Below the pieces are notes generated by a model. It saw only the letters and a program-made list of their open reading frames with translations. It had not been told where the DNA came from and searched no databases. From NCBI GenBank assembly GCA_001970855.1, contig LSSN01005140.1, forward strand, positions 1 through 14,442: a stretch of 14,442 nt of DNA, in the 5' to 3' direction. How positions within the stretch are numbered: the first letter of the stretch is position 1; every line of letters starts with the position of its first letter. Origin of the DNA: Smittium culicis. Lineage: Eukaryota; Kickxellomycota; Harpellomycetes; Harpellales; Legeriomycetaceae. Positions 1 to 8,725 of this stretch are shown piece by piece. Both the position numbers and the translations under genes were made by a program.

Positions 1-815
1 TGTGTATGATATTTTGTTTTAGAGTATACGCTCTTTATAGCTACAGAAATTAGTGGCTAGAGTGGCTGGTTTTAGGAGTGGTGCCTTAATTCGGCACTCT
101 TATTAAAAAAAGAGTATGATATGATTACTTGGTTTGTGCTGTCGATTAAAATATGGAGATTTTTTCAGAGTTACTGCCAAAAGTCTCTATATTTTAATCT
201 CAGCTATGCGACTTTTACAGCCAATAATCAGTTCTTTCTGTCCCTGCGAATGTACATTATAGCCAATAGGTGCTATAATTTGGATTTAGTGGTATTGATT
301 ATTGACCAACGGTCAAGTCATTGTAGGTGTGGGGTTGATTCAGTACCAATCAGTTAGTCATTTTGATCATTAATTTTTTTTAGCTGGGCTTGATGATCTT
401 GAAATAGAATAGCAGTGTAATTTTTTTGACATGTAAAGACTGCAAAAGTTTTTTGACATTGAATGAATGGCTGCTGAGAAAATTATCCGCAGATTTTGAG
501 AAATTGCATAATTCCAGAGTTAAGCGGTAACTCATGGCTGGAAGTTGTATATTTTCTTAATTTAGAGCGTGTTTACAAGCTGCCTATACCACCTAGTGGA
601 CTTTGGATCCAGAAATTTCAGCATATAGAAAATTTAGGGGTCAAACTCTTGCAAAGCTCTATTATATCAACAGCAGTGGCCTGTAAAAACAAAGACCCTT
701 CACCAACCCAAAAATTAGAAATTAAATGCACCTTTAATAAAAACACTTTTGACCAATAATACATTAGAATTATACTTCCCAGTGCCAGCTTGCAATAAAT
801 GAGCAGAAAAACTAA
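1..815. other. No supported gene; possible old repeat DNA
   Basis: I see no convincing gene here. Short open frames exist on both strands (121-357 +, 496-759 +, 618-881 -), but their translations show no domain, no biased composition and no consistent splice structure. The + strand is relatively rich in G and T in the first 500 bases, then becomes pyrimidine-rich after about 880. This strand switch differs from the flanking gene and could mark old transposon DNA, but that is only a guess. A small hairpin, GTGCC-7 nt-GGCAC, lies near position 82-98 and has no clear role. Confidence 0.4.
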
Positions 816-1142
816 GCACATAGGATAAATAAATTTATACTGAACAGTTGGCAATATAAGACGCAGCATCCAATTCGCCATGCTTCTGCCGAATCAGACC
901 CCGATACAGATCTTCCTATCTCCACTCGTGCGAATCCATTGGTGTAAGCTTAAGCTGGATGCTATTTTGGAGTTCCTTTCACTTCCCCTCATAAAAATTA
1001 TACTCTAAACCCTCCAAACCTCAAAGTGATCGCTGAAAGCTTGCATCAAAAGAGTCTGTACAATTGCTCAGCTCCGCTTACTAAGCCGAATCCACTTCTG
1101 TTATTGCCGATGTATACTATGAGTACCCTTAACTCTTGCTGA
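816..1142 (+). pseudogene. Decayed open frame with two in-frame stops
   Basis: One frame is open for 43 codons (816-944), meets TAA at 945 and TAA at 951, then is open again for 62 codons to a TGA at 1140-1142. The predicted peptides look protein-like: the first half contains ESDPDTDLPISTRANPLV, and the second contains NPPNLKVIAES and a Pro/Leu-rich stretch, with C-ending codons common. No splice pair close by would remove the two stops. The simplest reading is a broken copy of a coding sequence, possibly a retroelement gag-like frame, but I cannot name a family. It could also be chance reading in a C-rich stretch. Confidence 0.25.
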
Positions 1143-1545
1143 TTCTTGCTATACATTACTCAAATAATTTATAAATCCCCTTCCATACTGCGCTGATTTA
1201 AACTATCACTATTTTTCTATCTCTTAGCTAAATTCAAACTGGTTCCCTTATTAGAAAATCATCGAAATCAGAAGCTCTACTCACTATTACTAATCTTTTT
1301 TAAATTCTCTTCTCCTTCAAGAGGCCTACTAATACAACTATTTCACGCCCAACATACTATTCAATTAATACACACATATATAATACAACTGCCCAGTATA
1401 ATGAATTTAAACTAATTCCTATTACTTTATAATAGCTTACATAATAAACACTCTCCAATTTTTGAATATTTATCCCCAATTCGACTGCTGCTTTAATAAA
1501 ACAACTAACTTACCCCCCCCCCCCATTCCTCGAATAAAACGCATT
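1143..1545 (+). promoter_or_regulatory. Probable promoter and 5' leader of the AAA ATPase gene
   Basis: This stretch is rich in C and T on the coding strand and has no long open frame. A four-codon upstream frame (ATG at 1401, stop TAA at 1413-1415) and a run of 12 C (1513-1524) precede the first good ATG at 1546. The frame of that ATG is open back to 1411 but contains no earlier ATG. CT-rich leaders are common near fungal start sites; no TATA element is convincing. The boundary between promoter and leader cannot be set from sequence alone. Confidence 0.35.
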
Positions 1546-4500
1546 ATGGTGTATTCTGAAAATTCTACGCCCAAACACCAAGAATGCACCGATTCTAAAA
1601 ATGAATTTTGGTCCGAAACTAACCAATTGACTGAAAACTACAAATCGCGGGAATATGAAATTATTAATCCCACTAAAAACCAAAGCACTAAACTTGATGA
1701 TAATTCTTCTATACTCTCCGAAGCCTCCCCAACACCTCCAAACTCCTCTTCAACCAACTCTTCTACCTCCCCAATCACATACTTCCCTTCCAATCAAATA
1801 GTTCCTAATAACAATCCGACAATCATCATCAACGACAGACTCAGCCCCGAAATTAAACTAAAAACTATAAGAGTTATTGATAAATCTGAAGATATAGGTA
1901 CCTCTACCCACTCCAATTCCTCTACAACTTAGCTTAAAAATAATAATAATAACAACTTATTTACTCAATGTCCTTTTTTATGCTTTAACTCACAAGCTTT
2001 TTTAAAATATACCAAATAATCATATTAGAGTGCAGTAATACTTCTTTCAAAAGTTATTCAATCACAAATATCGAAAATTTACCCTCAAACTCAATGAGCT
2101 CTAGCATCAACAGCCCAAGCATCGCTTCTGATTACGATTCTGAATCTGATTACCCTGATTTAAAGCCTATAAAAAATAAAAAACACAAACCCAACTTTTT
2201 ATTAAACCAAGATTTCAAAACTAGAAAGTCAGGTAACTACGCATTACTTACTTATCACACACCCCCAACATACAAAACACAAATTATTTATAAAATTTAA
2301 AAAAAATCTCTTAAATATTAAAATCTAATAAACTACTTTAGACCGATTAAATCGAACTCTCTCTTCTTTGCAAAGACCAAAAATCAATATCAAAAATCGC
2401 TCTTTAAATCACAATTCAAGGCTAAGCACAAGAAATAAAATATTAAAAAACTCTCATCCTTCAAAATTTAAATATGGCTCTTCATTGTTATCAAAATCTA
2501 TATCCAAAAAAAGTAGCCCCCGAAATTCGCTTGACAAAGAAAACAGCTCTGATAATCTAATAGTTAAAAAAAGAGGAAGGGGTAGACCCCCGTCCGATAA
2601 AAGCAGCGCCGAAAAGAAAACTCCCAAAATTAAATCCTTAAACATAACCCCTGTAAAATATAACTTCCGTCAAAGAAGCCCCGGCCTCACTCAACGTATA
2701 AAAAACTCCACTAAACTCATCGTTGATTTTGAAAACTACAAACCAAACACCGAAATAAAGCTCGAAGATGGAACTAGCCTCTCTGACCCTTTTGGTCTTG
2801 ATCGTCTTTCCTCTAAAAATAATAACTCTGAATCTAATCCGCCCGATATCGGCCTTCTAACAAACTCAGCTAACGATCTAATACGAAGAAATAAAATCAA
2901 GTCTCCTTCAAGCTCTGAATCTGAATCTGATAAAAAGTTCAAGTATGTCCCCAAACCTATTAACTTCAGAAGTTTATCGGGATTAACTGATTCCCCATCA
3001 TCAACTACAAATAACGACTCCTCTTTCCTTATGACAAACGATATCGACTTTGATAAAGTTGGAGGTTTAGATGATCATATTCGCATGGTCAAAGAAATTG
3101 TTGTTTTACCTCTCTTATACCCTGAATTATGCTCCAGATTTGCTCTACGACCTCCTCGAGGATTACTATTCCATGGCCCCCCCGGAACTGGGAAAACTCT
3201 TCTTGCAAAAGCCCTCGCAAACAGCTGTAGCTCTCAAAACCAAAAAGTCGCCTTTTACCTCGTTAAAAGCTCTGAGTGCCTTTCGAAATTCATCGGCGAG
3301 GGTGAGCGGAATTTGCGCGATCTCTTCGAAAAAGCTCGCTCAACTCAGCCATCAATCATTTTCTTTGACGAAATTGATGGACTAGCGCCTATTCGTAACA
3401 GCAAACACGACCAATCACATATCTCTATCGTTACAACCCTGCTAACATTAATGGATGGTCTTGAAGATAGAGGTCAGGTTATTGTTATTGGCGCAACAAA
3501 TAGCCCCGACTCTGTTGACCCTGCTTTCCGCAGACCTGGTCGCTTTGATCGTGAACTGTTCTTCAGCCATCCTGACAGAAACGCAAGACTCGCCATCCTA
3601 AACATCCACACAAAAAATTGGCCAAGTCCCCTCTCGCAGCAAATGTCTGACTACATCCTCGACCGCTCTTCTGGGTGGAGCGGAGCTGAAATAAGCTCAT
3701 TTGTAAACGAAATCGCCCTTTCCTCGATACGCAGAAATTTTCCTGACCTTCACGATTACAAAGATAAAATACAAATCGATACCTCTAAAATCCATATCAC
3801 CAACGCTGACGTTATCTCTGCCATGAATAAGCTTTTCAAGTTTTCCCAATCTTTCTCAAACAACCTTGGTGTACTTGATCCTCTACTTGGTAAAGTTTGC
3901 TCTGAGGTCTGTGACATTTTTCTAAGCTCAAAAACAACTAACACAATTTGCGATCCAAAATTATCTGAAATAAGAAGTTCTGGACCTTCTAATTGCAGAG
4001 TCCTAGTTTCGGGAAGCCCAGGAATGGGTCAAGAATCTTTAAGGATAGCTATATCACAAAAATTAACCGAATTCAAAATTCCAAACTACTCACTTAACCC
4101 TGCATCATTGCTAACATGCGACATGCAGCCTGAATCGCTCATATCTAGTCATTTCAATAACGCTAAAAAAAATTCTGGTGTAATCATATTGTCCGATCTT
4201 CAAAATTGGTGCTACAGCGATTGGATCGTTGTTCTAAACCACTATTTGTCAGAACTTGTTGGTCAAGTTCATACAGGGCTTCTGGTAATTTCTGAAACTC
4301 CAGATCCCGAATGGGCCTCTAGACTTCACTCCATCATTCCTGCAAAACACAAGTTTTCCATAGGAAATTTCAATGAAGACGAGCTGATCTTGTTTTTTTA
4401 CCCTTTGATTTCTTCCTCTAAAGCCTTCATTTCAAGTAGCCTTGACCCGTTTCAAGATTCCTCGAATAGTTTAGAACCCATCTTGAACAATTTAAAGAAA

Positions 4501-6339
4501 TCACATTTTTCTCCATCATACAAAAAGTCTAGCTCCCAAAATCCTGCGTGCAGCCAAATTGGTTCTATTAGGAAAATTTCTCCTTTTTTTAAAAAAAAGA
4601 ACCCCTTTATTGACCACCTTAACAACTTTGAAATGACTGTTATCTCCAAAGTCCAGTCACTAATTAGAAATTTCTTGACCGAAAACTTTCATAATTCTAT
4701 CTACGATCCTATTAGATCTCAAAAGTTACTCGACGAATCTACTAACTCGGAACTGTCTGAAATCCCACTTATAACTTTAAACGAAGCATTCATAAAGAAT
4801 GAAAATTTCCACTACGTTTGCATCCAGCAATTTCTTTTCGAATTTGTTGTTTCTGTTGACACTGCCAATTTTGTTGGCGGTGTTAAAGCTTTAGAAGCAA
4901 CTGAAAAATTGCTTAGTTTCAGTTCATCTAATTTCGATTCTTCAACTGGCGTTTTTTCGGATTCCGATCCTCTCTCAACTCCAATAATTCCTACAGCTTC
5001 CCACTTTGGCAATAATTTCAAAATAGCCAGTAACTTGAGTACTAATTTACCCGGCCCACTGGCAATTAAAAGGTTAAAACGCACCCAGGAAACTCTGACA
5101 AAAATCATCGCGTCGTCACTAAAAGTTTCATCCAGCTTCCTACAGCATTTTTTACATAAATCACTCTCCAACTTAGACGATAATCACCTAAATTACAAAC
5201 TACAGCACAGTAACACTCGATTAAGTAATACTACTTACTCGCCACCATTATCTCCCAATTCTGATGACCATACTCAGGACAATATTACTGAAAACTCATC
5301 TGTAATTTCGCTCGTCAGCTTGAAAAAGGCCGAATCTTTGAAAACTAAATCAGCTAATAAAGCGATAGAAATGATAAAACCTAGTGTTCTTACGCCATCC
5401 ACATCGATTGTACAAGATACCGACCTCAAGTTTGTATCCAAATGTAGCGACCGCACAGTGAAAGCTATCAGCAGCGATTTTGAGCTTTTAATCATAATTA
5501 AGCCATACCTCTCAGTTCTTGATTTATCGCTAATAGAATTTAAAAATATCTCCAGCGATTTTGAATTCTGTGAAAGTATGTTCGAAATGTTTTTGAAATA
5601 TCTATCATTCATTTCATCTGATTACGAAAAATCGTTAGGGCACCAAAATAGTGAAATTGGCTCTTCTGATGGAGAATTTTCATCGTTACCAAATTCTTTA
5701 AACCAAAATTATAATCCGCACCTTGAAAAGGGCGAAGATGTTGATGTAATCATTCGAAATAGTAATTCCGATTCTGAAGAAAAAAACTCTTTCAACAATC
5801 CAAATAGCTACAAATCTACGCGCCCTCGACTAGGTAGTATTATCCATAATATTTCCAGGCGTTCAATCTCCAGACCAGTAAATTTTCCTAAGATTAGCCA
5901 GACCCATAATTCTAGCCCAATTAGCAAAAATAATTTTAAAAGCACTCAATTGATTATCACAAAGTCCGTGCCCAAAGAGAAAAATAGCTTTCCGATAAAG
6001 TCTGAGCCATGCATAAACTCGAAAAAAATTGGTCAATCCAATTCATTTGAACTTGGGGTCGCCCATATGCAGGAAATCTCCACAAATCCAAAAAATAGCT
6101 TGATGGAAAATATTGATCATACTTTTACCTCCTACATATCCGAAATTCTGCTTGGAGAGTCAACTTCGATTGAAATGCTTGAAATGATTTACTATGATAT
6201 AATCGGTTTGGTACAAAAATACCAGAAGCGGTCGCTGCTTGTTTCACAGGAAAAATCAGCATCTTTTAATCAAGCCGTTTCTGACTGCTCACAGTTCATA
6301 GCTGACTTGAAATCCGTCCTGCAAAACCCACACCACTAG
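1546..6339 (+). CDS. YTA7: ATAD2/Yta7/Abo1-like AAA+ chromatin ATPase
   Basis: Model: join(1546..1897, 2029..2232, 2342..6339), 1517 residues. Family members are nuclear hexameric AAA+ ATPases that bind histones H3-H4 and control nucleosome density. Numbering follows this model. Residues 1-230 are Ser/Asn-rich. There is an AT-hook-like KRGRGRPP at about 262-269 and a conserved YNFRQR at 292-297. AAA module 1 is intact: Walker A GPPGTGKT at 464-471, Walker B IIFFDEIDG at 524-532, and the arginine-finger segment RRPGRFDRE at 582-590. Module 2 (about 695-870) is degenerate, with GSPGMGQES where the P-loop lysine should be (Q749) and no DE in the Walker B position. Residues 950-1032 may be a highly divergent bromodomain. 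A Ser/Asn-rich linker follows, then a helical C-terminal domain (about 1458-1510) like that of Yta7/ATAD2. The start at 1546 has A at -3 and G at +4. A shorter alternative starts at ATG 2094. Family assignment is firm; the first exon is not. Confidence 0.9.
1898..2028 (+). other. Putative intron 1 of the ATAD2/Yta7-like gene
   Basis: The donor is G|GTACCT and the acceptor ATTAG, 131 nt. The upstream frame ends after one base of a codon and the downstream frame needs two, so the join is in frame and makes a GAG codon. It fuses two Ser/Asn-rich, disordered segments, which is plausible, but there is no conserved motif across the junction and no clear branch site. If this intron is wrong, translation would start at 2094. 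Confidence 0.45.
2233..2341 (+). other. Intron 2 of the ATAD2/Yta7-like gene
   Basis: The donor is AG|GTAACT, a CTAATA-like branch site lies at about 2325-2330, and the acceptor is CTTTAG; length 109 nt. Splicing joins the first base of a codon to AC, giving Asp, and produces the basic run TRKSDRLNR leading directly into the long exon. The alternative acceptor at 2375 would shift the frame. The long exon has no ATG at its start, which also requires an upstream exon. Confidence 0.85.
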
Positions 6340-6492
6340 ATAATTTATTTAAATTTAATTCAATTTTCGTGTACATTAATATTATATATACATAACTCAA
6401 TACTTTCTCCCCTCATTTCAAAAAAAATTCTTGCTAGATTCCATATATTTAATCTTTAGTATATATATTACACAACCGTATCCCATTTCTTT

Positions 6493-6498
6493 AATAAA
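6493..6498 (+). terminator. Candidate poly(A) signal AATAAA of the AAA ATPase gene
   Basis: A canonical AATAAA lies 154 nt after the stop codon at 6337-6339, inside T- and A-rich sequence. It is a plausible polyadenylation signal, but AATAAA is expected by chance fairly often in DNA this rich in A and T. Confidence 0.35.
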
Positions 6499-6871
6499 AT
6501 GACAAGGATATATAATTATTTTTAGTTTTAAAGCCTGCTTTTGCATATTGAAAAACATATAAAAAAGCTTAGTTACCCATAACACCCACCTATTTCCGGA
6601 TTATATAATAAAAATCCTTCGTTTTCTTTAAATTATTAGCTAGTTTAGGTTTAGCTCTATAATAAATGAGTTATAATTTTGGTTCTTAACTTAAATTTCA
6701 GCATTTTTTCAGAAATACAGCATATTTTGAGAATTATTATGTTTTTTTTTTTACTTTTTAAAAGCTTTCTAAAATCGAATACATAAAACTCGAATTACTT
6801 GGACAGAGTAAAAAATAATTTCGCCACGAATTTTCAGTCGAAATCTCCCACTTATCATAAAGTATGCATTG

Positions 6872-6893
6872 TTTTTTTTTTTTTTTTTTTTTT
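6872..6893. repeat. Run of 22 T
   Basis: An uninterrupted T tract preceded by G and followed by ACAAATC. On the minus strand it would be a poly(A) run. I see no recognisable retroposed sequence next to it and no clear target-site duplication. Its exact length may be unreliable because long homopolymers are error-prone in sequencing. Confidence 0.8.
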
Positions 6894-7150
6894 ACAAATC
6901 TGGCTTACAAGCATATATGTTTAACATTAATATATCCTCAACAAGAAAATGAAAACTTTTAATAATAGACTATCATAATCCGATAAACCAGCAAAATAAA
7001 TATTCTGACTCAATATTAAAAAATATTGAATTTTCCTTATTAGCATAAATTCGTGGATAAGTATATTAAGAGCTAGGGAGAAATTATAATTAAATATATC
7101 AGTAATTGTAGATATGAAATTTTATCCAGCTTGTAAAATGTCATGGCGTT

Positions 7151-7346
7151 CTAACCCTTTCGAGGGCGGTAGGCTATTTTTTATTTACCAAAAATAGCCA
7201 ACTGTGTATAATTAAAATACTTACATTCTGAGGTCTTAAAATTTATTGGTATATAGGAAATTAACAGCAAATAATATATTTTCTTTAAATAATAGTCGAA
7301 TCAAGATTTTGATTTTATTAATGGGTGTTGGGCGTGTAAGGGTTAA
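7151..7346. mobile_element. Possible MITE with piggyBac-like CCCTT ends
   Basis: The left end reads CTAA-CCCTTTCGAGGGCGG from 7151 and the right end, read on the minus strand, TTAA-CCCTTACACGCCC from 7346. The ends share an inverted 8-mer TAACCCTT and sit at TTAA (right) and CTAA (left); piggyBac-type elements insert at TTAA and commonly begin with CCC. Between them lies a perfect hairpin (7172-7199). The interior of about 188 bp has no coding capacity. End similarity beyond the first bases is weak, so this is a tentative call. Confidence 0.25.
7172..7199. repeat. Perfect inverted repeat, 10-bp arms
   Basis: GGCTATTTTT (7172-7181) and AAAAATAGCC (7190-7199) are exact reverse complements separated by 8 nt. 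The structure could fold as a hairpin in DNA or RNA. It lies inside the possible miniature element and has no adjacent gene. A chance origin is possible, but a 10-bp perfect palindrome with this short a loop stands out from the surrounding AT-rich DNA. Confidence 0.75.
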
Positions 7347-8725
7347 GCGTGTCGTAAGCTGAAAAAGGTTTCTGACTGCTGTATTAGACTTGAGTATTAT
7401 CGTTTAGTAGAAAATTCAGGATATTATAGCATTGATGGATAATAAATAGATAAAATAGCGTATAGGTTCTTTGTAATTAGGTTTGTTCAATATTTCTGTA
7501 GCCAATTATTAAATAGATAAAAAGATAATATTGAAACGCCAATTTTAATCTTTATGGGTAAAATTGCCTAAAATAAGAGCAAAAAATGATAAACGCGAAA
7601 AAGTGCATTCTCAAGGCAATTAGAGTCCAATCAACAATCAGATAGCCTAAAAATAGGAATTGGCCATAAAAAAAATATAGATCGTATAAAAAAGCGCATC
7701 TATTAAAAGTTTATTTACAGTTTTAGAGCGGAGAATTGATCTAAGCAATATTTCTGCGCTCTTTTCATACATCTAATTATTTCAAAACAATATTTGATCC
7801 AAGCTTAATTATACCGCTAGAATTTTTTTTAAAGCTCTATTAATTAATTTCTATAATTTAAATATACTAGCCTATTTGCCAAAAGGTAAGTTCATATCAT
7901 TTTAATTGTCATGCAAGTTATCATCCAGTCTTTAAATTAGAGTCGAATATATCTTTATAAAAAAAACCAAAATTACTATTTTCTATAAATAATTCGTATT
8001 ATACTTATGTTTGCTATTCAGCCTTATACCATTTTCGCATATAAATTATTCTATTTTTATAATTTATTTTAAAATTTTCATGCGATATTTTCATCTATAG
8101 AGAAATTATTCCAATTTAGTATAGTATACTTCGCTTTCAACATATATTTAACTACCGAATTATTAAACTTAGCTCGCCTTATCAGGTTCATTTCCTATAA
8201 TATACAAACAGCCTGATTTGAATAATTTAAACAAGAAAACCAATATATACGATAATCAGATTACCCGATACTGAGCATACCCATAGTTATATTTACACAA
8301 TTCTCACCTAAAAAAGGTGTAAATTCTCAATCGATATTCAATTAAAGCGCTTATTTCCACATTCTTATATCGAGTAAATATTTAATCCATTCAATTGAAA
8401 GGAGTTCTGGTAATTAATTTAAAAATTCTATACCTTCGAATAAAAATAATTCCAAATATTATTAAATAATTTTTTTGTTACATAGTAAAATTCATTCTCT
8501 CTTTGAAATAATTATCTTAAAGCATTCAAAAAACAAGCTACTCATTAATATTTATTTGTATGATATCCACTCAAGACTCGCTAGTTTTTTTTATTTGGGT
8601 ATAGATAAATCGATACTTAATTCTCTTCAAATACATATTTTTTTTTAGATAAAGGTCCAATTTTTTACAAACATCTTTAATTATACCAGCATCTAATACT
8701 TTTTCATACTGGGATTTTCCCTCTG

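Larger units (their letters stand above)
6340..8725. other. AT-rich intergenic region without a supported gene
   Basis: About 2.4 kb separates the two large genes. I find no open frame, exon chain, tRNA or rRNA in it. It includes the 3' region of the upstream gene, a run of 22 T (6872-6893), two small GC-richer islands near 7145-7180 and 7320-7365 that bracket a possible miniature transposon, and many A/T tracts. The final few hundred bases before 8726 should contain the promoter of the MYSM1-like gene, but no clear core element is visible. Confidence 0.6.

Noticed and set aside
121..881. Three short frames (121-357 +, 496-759 +, 618-881 -)
   Set aside because: No recognisable motif, mutually overlapping in part, and no supporting splice or start context.
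880..960. Possible tRNA gene around GCGAATCC
   Set aside because: No cloverleaf could be drawn: there is no pairing acceptor stem and no A box at the right distance.
3071..3385. 104-codon + frame inside the first ATPase module
   Set aside because: Out-of-frame shadow of the AAA+ coding exon, which carries the Walker motifs in its own frame.
8291..8325. Imperfect hairpin TTTACAC...GTGTAAA with repeated AATTCTCA
   Set aside because: Short, imperfect arms in very AT-rich DNA; expected by chance and not linked to a gene.
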